Source: an uncultured Bacteroidota bacterium
GTDB lineage: Bacteria > Bacteroidota > Bacteroidia > Chitinophagales > Chitinophagaceae
Length of the DNA stretch: 46,866 nucleotides
Assembly: GCA_903938445.1 (NCBI GenBank)
Contig: CAJADG010000083.1
Coordinates: 1 to 46,866, forward strand
Reading direction: 5' to 3'
Shown: piece after piece, positions 35,037-43,477 of the stretch
How the letters are laid out: the number at the start of each line of letters is the position of its first letter
Numbering within the stretch: the stretch's first letter is position 1
The notes under the pieces: model-generated
The model's input: the letters and a program-made list of their open reading frames with translations, nothing else
Databases searched by the model: none
What the model was told of the DNA's origin: nothing
Program-made: the position numbers and the translations under genes

Positions 35037-38000
35037 TCAAGGGGTCACTTTGTAAAGTACCGGCGACATATCGTTTTGCAAAAACAATACATTTTCTTTT
35101 TGCTGATAATTTATCATTTGGATATCTCTCATCATGCCCATAAAATTCAAGCCAGTTTTATCTGCACTCATGGGATTGAAATTGCCCTTGCCATCACCCA
35201 ATAATATCAAGCCCTGATTGGCATCTAGCCTGCCTAATTGTGGTTGGAAATAAAAGTCATTGCCACCCATTATTAAATCAGGATTGCCATCCTTATTGAT
35301 ATCTAAGCTTATGATGGAATGAACACTTGAGAATTGAACCAGCGGTGACATTGTTTTGATTTCGTATTGCCCTCCGCCTTTATTAATAGCCACAATGGTA
35401 GAAACAAAATTCACTTCTTTTACCAAGGCTTTGCTAAGTGTTTCCTTGTTAAATAAATCATTCACTGATTTTTGCGCGTATTCATTATGATGTAAGGCAT
35501 TCTTTTTTAAAGATGGAATTTGATCCTGTAAATCTCTTTTCATAAACACAGGTACATCCTTGTTATCATATGTTTTAGTCATGATCTTATCTACACTTCC
35601 GTTTCCATCAAAGTCAGTAACAAATAATTTGAGTGGCGCTGTTGCAGTTGGATGTAAATTAAAATTCTCTCCAATATTTCCTAAAATCAAATCAGGCTTG
35701 CCGTCTTTGTTGACATCAACCGAAGCTATAGCCGACCACCAACCCTTTAATTGATTTAGGTTAGATTTTATTTCATCCAAACCTCCATTTTTAAAAGTAT
35801 AAATATGTGGACTCATCCATTCACCTACTACAATCAAAGCAGGTTGTTTCCCATTTCCTACATCAGAAATACTTGCAGCACGCACCATACCAACTTCGTC
35901 CAAACCAGCTAGTTTATTTTTGGGTACGTCAACAAAATGCCCCTTGCCGTCATTTAAATATAAATGTGATTTTGGATTTAAGCCATATATCTTAGTTACA
36001 CAGGAAGCTCCCGTAAATAAATCCAGGTCTCCGTCCTTATCAAAATCAAACCATACAACTGCGCCTATATTGTCTTGATTTAATGGAAATGCCGCGGTGG
36101 ATATTTTGAAATTTCCTTTTCCATCATTAATGAATAATCTTAACTGCATTTCTCTTGATGCGATGGAAGCGGTATTGCCTGCAGGGGCAATAAATAAATC
36201 TAAATCTCCATCACCGTCAACATCCACCAAGCTCGTTTCGCTATCTTCAAAACTGGAGAATAATTTTAAATCGGCTATCTCCTTTTTTTGAAAACCAGTT
36301 TTAGTTTGCAGATATAATTGCCCAACTTGCTCGCTAGTGCCTGCTATAAAAACATCCTCCAGGCCATCACCATTCACATCCCCAACCGCCGCTTTTGGCC
36401 CAGCATGTGATAGCATTTCTGGAATACCTCTTTCTGCATAAAAGTCGGTATAATCGGGTTGTTTATGTTTATCAAAAGCAACAGGCTGCTTAGTCAATAA
36501 TGGTTTAGATATATTATTAGTTTCATGGATTGGATTGCTAGTTAAACTCTTGTCATTTTTAGTTGGCTGTTGAATAATGTTTACCGCATCAACTTTTATG
36601 GGGGTATTGATTTTTTCGACGATATTATTTGGCCAATACACAATTAATGAATCAATCTTTGTGTTTTTGCCCAAGCCCATAATTATTTTATAATCTACAG
36701 ATGACTGAAAACCTCTACTTGGAATTAATTCACGACTAATGGTTTGACCACCTACATAAGCAACCAATTTTGTTCCTATAGCAAAAGAGTTATTATCAGC
36801 ACCATGAATTTTAAAAGCGATATAGTGATTCAACTTTTTCTCAACTGATAAATTTTTATAAATTAGTGCTGGCTCATTCACATTATTAATAACTAAATCT
36901 AAATCGCCATCATTGTCTAAATCGGCATATGCTGCTCCGTTTGAAAATGAATTTTGTGTAAAGCCCCAGTCATTGGATTTATCTTCAAATTTTAAATTTC
37001 CACCATTGCGAAACATTTTATTGGGCACGGCAATAGAAGGAATCTTACTCACCAAGTCAGTTAAATTTTTTCTACCAGATTGAATCATTTTTTCCTTGAT
37101 TTCATTGGCGTCAAAATCCAAAAAGTCCTGATTGGTTAAATCACGATAAATTCCATTACAAATATAAATGTCATTGTAGCCATCATTGTCCGCATCAAAC
37201 ATTAAGGCACCCCAACTCCATTCGGATGCATTTACGCCACTATAATTAGCAATATCAATAAACTTATTGTGCTTCGTGTTTAATTGCAAAGTGTTTTGCA
37301 AAAATTGATGGTGAAAATCATTTCTTTCTTTTAAACGATATTGATCAATATCATCAAAGCTTAAAGTGGTTTTTAAACGATAATCGTCCGCTGGCAACAT
37401 ATCGGTTGTGAAAATATCAGGATAGCCATCATTGTTAATGTCTCCGATATCTGCTCCCATGGAAGCAAAACTAGTATGCGACAATAGAGTGTCTAACTGA
37501 TCTTTAAATGTTCCATTTTTTTGATTGATGTATAAATAATCTCTTTCAAAGAAATCATTAGAAACATAAATATCTGGATAATGGTCTCCGTTAATATCGC
37601 CAATGGAAATACCTAAACCAAAACTCATTAAAGTACCATGAATTCCGGCCTGCTTAGTGACTTCAACAAAATGTCCATTGTCATTTCTAAACAAATGATC
37701 CCCACCACCCTTCATATTTTCCGGTACTTTCCAATCCTTAGCAAGCAAGTCTCTTTGTTTGGGATACCCTAAACTATTTACGGGAATAGGACTATTATTG
37801 ATGATAAAGCAATCCAAGTCGCCATCCATATCATAATCAAAGAAGGTAGCCTGAGTAGTATAGCCCGTGTCCGCTAAGCCATACTCAGCAGCTTTATCTG
37901 TGAAAGTAAGGTCATGGTTGTTGATAAAAAGTTGATTGGCCCTGGTCTTTTCATCGTCCATGCTTCCTGCATTAGAAACATAAATATCTAACCAGCCATC

Positions 38001-38360
38001 ATTATTAATATCCACTAAAACTACACCGGTGCTGAATTGTTTTTTGTCAACAAATCCAGCCTTTGCAGAAATATCTTCAAATTTAAAATTACCCTTGTTT
38101 AAATATAATTTATTGGAACCTTGGTTGGCTGTAAAAAAAACATCTGGCAACCCGTCGTTGTTTAAATCTCCAACAGCAACCCCTCCACCATTATAAAAAT
38201 TACGATAATTTAAAATATTGATGGTATCGTTGTCTACTACTTTATTATTAAAATCAATGCCCGTATTATTTACTAATTCAAATAGCGTATCCTGCTTTTT
38301 TTGGGAATTACAAGCAAACATAAAAAAGCATCCCAAAATGGCCAGGTATTTACATTTCAT
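35037..38360 (-). CDS. FG-GAP/VCBS-repeat lipoprotein with ASPIC/UnbV domain, copy 2
   Basis: The open frame starts at 38384, but the ATG at 38360 (MKCKYLAILG) gives a cleaner lipoprotein signal with lipobox FMFAC and about 1,107 residues. FG-GAP/VCBS loops such as DLNNDGLPD, DINNDGWLD and DYDMDGDLD fill the N-terminal half, an ASPIC/UnbV domain lies near the middle (IGTKLVAYVGGQTISRELIPSRG), and more DxDxDG loops follow. It is very close to copy 1, for example HLFRNDNGHFVEVTKQAGIHGTL in both with few changes. Its start lies about 40 bases past the copy 1 stop, so the two are co-transcribed. The surface role is inferred from the family. Confidence 0.88.
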   Translation of the reverse strand: MKCKYLAILGCFFMFACNSQKKQDTLFELVNNTGIDFNNKVVDNDTINILNYRNFYNGGGVAVGDLNNDGLPDVFFTANQGSNKLYLNKGNFKFEDISAKAGFVDKKQFSTGVVLVDINNDGWLDIYVSNAGSMDDEKTRANQLFINNHDLTFTDKAAEYGLADTGYTTQATFFDYDMDGDLDCFIINNSPIPVNSLGYPKQRDLLAKDWKVPENMKGGGDHLFRNDNGHFVEVTKQAGIHGTLMSFGLGISIGDINGDHYPDIYVSNDFFERDYLYINQKNGTFKDQLDTLLSHTSFASMGADIGDINNDGYPDIFTTDMLPADDYRLKTTLSFDDIDQYRLKERNDFHHQFLQNTLQLNTKHNKFIDIANYSGVNASEWSWGALMFDADNDGYNDIYICNGIYRDLTNQDFLDFDANEIKEKMIQSGRKNLTDLVSKIPSIAVPNKMFRNGGNLKFEDKSNDWGFTQNSFSNGAAYADLDNDGDLDLVINNVNEPALIYKNLSVEKKLNHYIAFKIHGADNNSFAIGTKLVAYVGGQTISRELIPSRGFQSSVDYKIIMGLGKNTKIDSLIVYWPNNIVEKINTPIKVDAVNIIQQPTKNDKSLTSNPIHETNNISKPLLTKQPVAFDKHKQPDYTDFYAERGIPEMLSHAGPKAAVGDVNGDGLEDVFIAGTSEQVGQLYLQTKTGFQKKEIADLKLFSSFEDSETSLVDVDGDGDLDLFIAPAGNTASIASREMQLRLFINDGKGNFKISTAAFPLNQDNIGAVVWFDFDKDGDLDLFTGASCVTKIYGLNPKSHLYLNDGKGHFVDVPKNKLAGLDEVGMVRAASISDVGNGKQPALIVVGEWMSPHIYTFKNGGLDEIKSNLNQLKGWWSAIASVDVNKDGKPDLILGNIGENFNLHPTATAPLKLFVTDFDGNGSVDKIMTKTYDNKDVPVFMKRDLQDQIPSLKKNALHHNEYAQKSVNDLFNKETLSKALVKEVNFVSTIVAINKGGGQYEIKTMSPLVQFSSVHSIISLDINKDGNPDLIMGGNDFYFQPQLGRLDANQGLILLGDGKGNFNPMSADKTGLNFMGMMRDIQMINYQQKENVLFLQNDMSPVLYKVTP

Positions 38361-38398
38361 TTTCACAGCATCAATATAATTCATGAGGGAATTTTAAA

Positions 38399-41300
38399 TT
38401 AATTGGATTGAAATAAAACAGGATAATCATTGTTTTGTAAAAACAAGAATTGAACTTTACCCTGTCTATTTATTTTTTTGATATCTCTCATTTGACCCTT
38501 TAATAATATTCCTGATTGTGTTGGATCTAGCACTTCAAATTGCCCATTTTGTTTTTGCAATAAAACATCTACAAAATTAGCATCCAATCTTTCATACTGC
38601 GGTTGATAATCAAAATGATTTCCGCCTACAATTAGATCCAATTTACCATCATTGTTTAAATCAGCCACTTCAATGGCATTGATACTACTCATTTGTGTCA
38701 TGGCAGGCAATTTAACAATCTCAAACTGCCCTCCACCTTTATTAATGGCTATGATAGAGCTAGGATAATCAAGCTGCTTTACAATTGCTGACTTAATATC
38801 TTCTACCTGAAATATTTCCTGTATTGATTTGTTAGCGTATTGTATGTGCTTTAAATTATTTTTCTTGATAGCAGGAACCATCTCTTCTAATTCTCTTTTC
38901 ACTACTACCGGCTTGTCTTTTCCATCCACTGTGTAAGTAACTACTTTATCTTTAATACCATTTTTGTCAAAATCATTTACGAATAGTTTAACTGGGCTTT
39001 CTTTCGATGGCTGCAAGTAAAAGTTTTCACCCACATTTCCCATGATTAAATCCATTTTGCCATCATGGTTCACATCAGCTACTTGTAGCGTTTGCCACCA
39101 ACCATTTAAATCGTTCAAGTTTGATTTTATTTCAACAAATTTTTCATTTTGAAATTTAAAAATATGTGGAGCCATCCATTCACCAACTACTACTAATTCC
39201 ATTTGCTTATCTCCATCTATATCTGCCCAACTTGCTCCAGTTAGCATGCCAATGGTTGCTAAATCTGGTGCTTTATTTGCTGTAACATCTATAAAGTGAC
39301 CTTTACCGTCATTTTGTAATAAGAAGCTATTGGGATTCATTCCATACACAAAAGGATAATTCCTTGAAGCAATAAATAAGTCTACAAATCCATCATGGTT
39401 AAAATCATAAGGAGCAATGGCTGCTACATTCATAGAAGTATTCGGAAATGCACTAGCGTCAATCGTAAAGTTTCCTTTTCCGTCATTTTTAAATAATCTT
39501 AATTGTAGCTCCCTTGTATTAATTTCATTATTGTTCCCACCTGGACCAATGATTAAATCTAAATCACCATCTTTATCTACATCCACTAATTGCACAGCTA
39601 CATCTTCAAAGCTTTTAAATGCATCAAATGATGGTTGTGGTTTAAGCGTAAACTTTCCTGCTTTATCTTGTAAATAAACCTGTCCAGGATGCTCAGGAGT
39701 TCCTCCAATAAAAATATCTTCTGTACCATCTCCATTCATATCACCAATTGCTGCCTTAGGTCCTTCTTTCGAAAGCATTTCCGGGACACCTCGCTCTGCA
39801 TAAAAATCAATCACATCATTTTCGGTATGCTTTAAAAAATTGGTTTCCACTTTTGTAAATAGTGGTTTAACTGCTTGCAAATTAACTCCTTCAAATTGAG
39901 GTCCCTGTTTGGGCTGTGTTATATGATGAACCTTATTGATTGCAGGGTTTATAATGGTTAACATAACTCTATTAGGCCAAATAATAACCATTGAATCTAC
40001 TTTTGGCTCTTGACCAATTCCGATAATTTGTTTGTAATCTACTGAAGATTGAAAACCTCTACTTGGAATTACTTCCTTGGTTAAAATTGCTGCGCCAATA
40101 TGCAATTGAATTTTACTGCCCACAGCAAAAGTATTTTTTCCTTCCCCATTTAATTGAATCCCCAAATAATTATTGTGGTTAACTTCTCTTGAATTATTCT
40201 TGTAAATAAAACTTGGTTGATTCTCATTGTTAATGACTAAATCCAAATCTCCATCATTGTCTAAATCACCATAGGCTGCTCCATTAGAAAAGCTTGTTTG
40301 AATCAAACCCCATTTATTTCCAATATCTGTGAATTTTAAATTGTGTTCATTTTTGTATACTTTATTAGGGATAGGAGTTTTAGGAATTTGTTTTAACACC
40401 TGATCCACTTCATCTTTCCGACCCGTTAAAATCATTTTTTGAATTACATCATTGGCGAAAAAATTCATGAAGTCCAAATCGGTTACATCATGATTCACTC
40501 CATTACAAGCTAGAATATCATTCCATCCATCATTATCCATATCAAACATTAAAGCTCCCCAACTCCAATCCGAAGCAGATACGCCTGCATAATTTCCAAT
40601 GTCTTTAAAATTGCCAGATGGCCCGTTTAATTGTAAACAGTTTTTTACATAGTGATAATAAAACCCCGCATTGATTTTTCGATTGAACATATCAATATCA
40701 TCAAAAGCACCTGTTGTTTTAATTCTGAAATCAGAAAGCGGCAACATGTCTGTCGTGAAAATATCACTATAGCCATCATTGTTTACATCCGCTATGTCAG
40801 CACCCATCGAAGAAAAACTAGTATGCTGCATTTTATCTTCTAATACATCTTTAAATTTTCCATTTTTTTGATTGATGTATAAATAATCTCTTTCATAAGA
40901 ATCATTCGCCACATATACATCTGGATATCCATCATTATTAATATCTCCTACCGAAACACCCATGCCAAAACTCAATAAAGTTCCATGAATGCCAGCATCC
41001 TGTGTTACTTCGATAAAATGTCCATTGTCATTTCTAAATAAATGATCGCCGCCACCTTTTAAAAATTCACCCACTGGCCATTTACTTTCTAATAAATCTC
41101 TTTTATTGGAGAATTCTAATTGATTTACCGGAATAGGGCTATTGTTAATCATAAAACAATCCAAGTCTCCATCCATATCGTAATCGAAAAAAGAAACCTG
41201 TGTCGTATAGGCTTTAATATCTAATCCATAGGCCTTTGCCGACTCTGTAAATGTGCCGTCATGATTATTGATATAAAGCTTATTTAATCGATTTCCAGAA

Positions 41301-41707
41301 GGCATATGACCCGAAGAACAAACATATATATCTAACCAACCATCAGCGTTAATATCAGCCATTACAACACCGGTATTCCATTTATCATCCACAATGATAC
41401 CTGCCTGAGTGGAAATATCTTCAAATTGAAAATTACCCTTGTTTAAATACAGCTTATTGGCTCCCGTATTGGATGACAAAAACACATCCGCTAATCCATC
41501 ATTATTAATATCGCCAATAGCAACGCCACCACCATTATAAAAGTTTCTGAATAAAAAGCTATTTTCTATTTTACCATCCTCCACCTGATTTACAAAGTTG
41601 ATGCCCGTATTTTCCATCAATTCGAACAATGGTTTTTCCTTTTTTAAGTTACAACTAGAACTAAAAAATACTACTCCAGAAAGGATAAATAATAATGATT
41701 TGCGCAT
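38399..41707 (-). CDS. FG-GAP/VCBS-repeat lipoprotein with ASPIC/UnbV domain, copy 1
   Basis: The 1,102-residue lipoprotein has Cys19 (FFSSSC followed by NLKK). The domain order equals copies 2 and 3: N-terminal FG-GAP/VCBS blades, a central ASPIC/UnbV domain (about 545-600, VGSKIQLHIGAAIL), and C-terminal blades with calcium-type loops such as DMNGDGTED and DVDKDGDLD. It is the first VCBS gene after susD but lies beyond a strong terminator hairpin. Unlike copies 2 and 3 it has no convergent small plus-strand partner. In Bacteroidota such proteins often accompany SusC/SusD pairs; their ligand is not known from sequence. Confidence 0.88.
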   Translation of the reverse strand: MRKSLLFILSGVVFFSSSCNLKKEKPLFELMENTGINFVNQVEDGKIENSFLFRNFYNGGGVAIGDINNDGLADVFLSSNTGANKLYLNKGNFQFEDISTQAGIIVDDKWNTGVVMADINADGWLDIYVCSSGHMPSGNRLNKLYINNHDGTFTESAKAYGLDIKAYTTQVSFFDYDMDGDLDCFMINNSPIPVNQLEFSNKRDLLESKWPVGEFLKGGGDHLFRNDNGHFIEVTQDAGIHGTLLSFGMGVSVGDINNDGYPDVYVANDSYERDYLYINQKNGKFKDVLEDKMQHTSFSSMGADIADVNNDGYSDIFTTDMLPLSDFRIKTTGAFDDIDMFNRKINAGFYYHYVKNCLQLNGPSGNFKDIGNYAGVSASDWSWGALMFDMDNDGWNDILACNGVNHDVTDLDFMNFFANDVIQKMILTGRKDEVDQVLKQIPKTPIPNKVYKNEHNLKFTDIGNKWGLIQTSFSNGAAYGDLDNDGDLDLVINNENQPSFIYKNNSREVNHNNYLGIQLNGEGKNTFAVGSKIQLHIGAAILTKEVIPSRGFQSSVDYKQIIGIGQEPKVDSMVIIWPNRVMLTIINPAINKVHHITQPKQGPQFEGVNLQAVKPLFTKVETNFLKHTENDVIDFYAERGVPEMLSKEGPKAAIGDMNGDGTEDIFIGGTPEHPGQVYLQDKAGKFTLKPQPSFDAFKSFEDVAVQLVDVDKDGDLDLIIGPGGNNNEINTRELQLRLFKNDGKGNFTIDASAFPNTSMNVAAIAPYDFNHDGFVDLFIASRNYPFVYGMNPNSFLLQNDGKGHFIDVTANKAPDLATIGMLTGASWADIDGDKQMELVVVGEWMAPHIFKFQNEKFVEIKSNLNDLNGWWQTLQVADVNHDGKMDLIMGNVGENFYLQPSKESPVKLFVNDFDKNGIKDKVVTYTVDGKDKPVVVKRELEEMVPAIKKNNLKHIQYANKSIQEIFQVEDIKSAIVKQLDYPSSIIAINKGGGQFEIVKLPAMTQMSSINAIEVADLNNDGKLDLIVGGNHFDYQPQYERLDANFVDVLLQKQNGQFEVLDPTQSGILLKGQMRDIKKINRQGKVQFLFLQNNDYPVLFQSN

Positions 41708-41720
41708 GATAACTTGTATA

Positions 41721-41754
41721 AAAAAAAGAAGAGGCCAACAAAATTGGCCTCTTC
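41721..41754 (-). terminator. Strong intrinsic terminator between susD and VCBS genes
   Basis: An 11-bp perfect stem (41728-41738 with 41744-41754; GAAGAGGCCAA/TTGGCCTCTTC) with a five-base loop is followed on the minus strand by a run of seven T. It lies about 33 bases past the susD stop and about 21 bases before the copy 1 ATG. Confidence 0.85.
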
Positions 41755-41786
41755 AAAATTAGATATTTAAATTGTAATTTTTACAA

Positions 41787-43454
41787 CTAGTATCCAGGAT
41801 TTTGCTTCAAGTTAGGGTTCGCAGCCAAAGATTGACTTGGGATTGGGAACACTAAATATTTAGCATCATCTGTTGGCTTATATTGCCATGGTTTCAAGAA
41901 TACTCCGAAACGAATTAAGTCAGTTCTTCTTTGAGCTTCCCAATAGAACTCTCTACCTCTTTCAGCTAACAAAGTAGTTGGATCAACTGGATTGCTAGTG
42001 TTTACTAATGGCATTGAAGTTACTGTAGCAGCTTTTCTTGCAGTTCTTAATTGATTGATTAAAGTTAAAGCACCTGCAACATCAGGAGAACCTGCGCGCA
42101 TTTTAGCTTCAGCAACCATCAATAATACGTCCGCATAACGGAAAAGTACTAAGTCATTACCTGAAGGACCACCGTATGAAGAAGCACCGTTAGAGAAGTC
42201 AGGAGTGTATTTAATAATACGAATACCTGTAACCTCTAAATTAGCACCTGTTTCTTTCATATCGCTAGCGATTGTTGGATCGAATGCTAAAGGAGCACCT
42301 TTTCTATCTTTTTCAGCAACACCTGCTTCGTTATATTGTTGACCAATTAAGAAACCTGGCTTGATACCTGATTGTGGAGTAGATTTTGCACTGTAACGAC
42401 CACCAATACGGCTATCAACAGCAGTATCAGCATATTTACCACTGATATCACCAGCTTTAAACTTAGTAACACCCACCATTGGAGTTGTAGCACCAAAGCT
42501 GTTGTAGAAATCTCCTAAAGTAGAGAATCCGTTCCAACCAGCGTTAGGGTTGTTTGGAGTGTAAGAGTTGTAGTGTAAAGTCTTAGCCCAAGTACCATTG
42601 ATTCCACTATTGTTAGCACCAACACCTGTTGTGTTTACATAAGTGAAAATGTTCTCAGGAGAAGAACCATTGTCTACATCAAAGTTGCTGAAATATTCAG
42701 TAGCTAAACTGTATTTACCAGCAGCAATGATTGAGTTACCAATTGAGATAACTTTTTGCATATCTGCATCCGCAAATGTTGGAGCAGCTCTGTTAGCCCA
42801 AGCACCTTTGTTCAAATAACATTTCATTAATAAAACGTTAGCTGAAGTTTGGTTTGCTTTATCAGGAGCAGAAGTTGCTGGCAATGCAGAAACAATTGCA
42901 GATAATTCAGAAATGATGAAATCAGCTCCATCAGCACCTGCATAAACTTTAGGCGCATTCAATAAGTTATCACCTGGATTTCTTACTGGGAATTGACCAT
43001 ACAAGTCTAATAATTGATACAATGATAAGGCACGGATAAATCTAGCTTCAGCAGCTTGTTGAGCGCTTGGGCTAAATGCTAATACGTTCGTAGCATCAAA
43101 GTTAATTTTATTTAAAGCGTTGTAAACGTTTAACACTTGGCTATGGTTAGCATCCCAACCATGGCTGTGTACAACACGCCATACACCGTTATCATCCCAG
43201 TCACCACCTCTTGTAGGTACTAATGACTCGTCAGTTGTATTTTCTTGTAAAGAGAAAATCAAATCTTGTGCAGTGAATGGTCCGCCTATATCAGAATAAG
43301 CAGCTTGCAAAAGCAAGCCTACACCGGCACTACCCAATGCATTAGCAGTTTGAGTATTAGTCAAAGTGCTATTTAAATGCTCGTCTAGTTTAGTACAACC
43401 AACAGCTGTAACTAATACTAATCCAAACACTTTTAATTTAAATGACTTTATCAT
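41787..43454 (-). CDS. SusD/RagB-family outer-membrane lipoprotein
   Basis: The 555-residue surface lipoprotein has Cys20 in VTAVGC. SusD proteins cap the SusC barrel and bind the glycan or peptide substrate. Family features are the N-terminal TPR-like helices with AEARFIRALSLYQLLDLYGQFPV (about 132-155), the C-terminal RYADVLLMVAEAKMRAG (about 436-452) and ERGREFYWEAQRRTDLIRFG (about 490-510). It starts 23 bases after the susC stop. The substrate cannot be told because no glycoside hydrolase or protease lies in the locus. Confidence 0.94.
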   Translation of the reverse strand: MIKSFKLKVFGLVLVTAVGCTKLDEHLNSTLTNTQTANALGSAGVGLLLQAAYSDIGGPFTAQDLIFSLQENTTDESLVPTRGGDWDDNGVWRVVHSHGWDANHSQVLNVYNALNKINFDATNVLAFSPSAQQAAEARFIRALSLYQLLDLYGQFPVRNPGDNLLNAPKVYAGADGADFIISELSAIVSALPATSAPDKANQTSANVLLMKCYLNKGAWANRAAPTFADADMQKVISIGNSIIAAGKYSLATEYFSNFDVDNGSSPENIFTYVNTTGVGANNSGINGTWAKTLHYNSYTPNNPNAGWNGFSTLGDFYNSFGATTPMVGVTKFKAGDISGKYADTAVDSRIGGRYSAKSTPQSGIKPGFLIGQQYNEAGVAEKDRKGAPLAFDPTIASDMKETGANLEVTGIRIIKYTPDFSNGASSYGGPSGNDLVLFRYADVLLMVAEAKMRAGSPDVAGALTLINQLRTARKAATVTSMPLVNTSNPVDPTTLLAERGREFYWEAQRRTDLIRFGVFLKPWQYKPTDDAKYLVFPIPSQSLAANPNLKQNPGY

Positions 43455-43477
43455 AAATTATAGTTTTATTAATTAGA

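Noticed and set aside
30592..41707. Integrin or ion-channel-like function for the VCBS proteins
   Set aside because: FG-GAP loops alone do not show this; no integrin-specific or channel features were seen.
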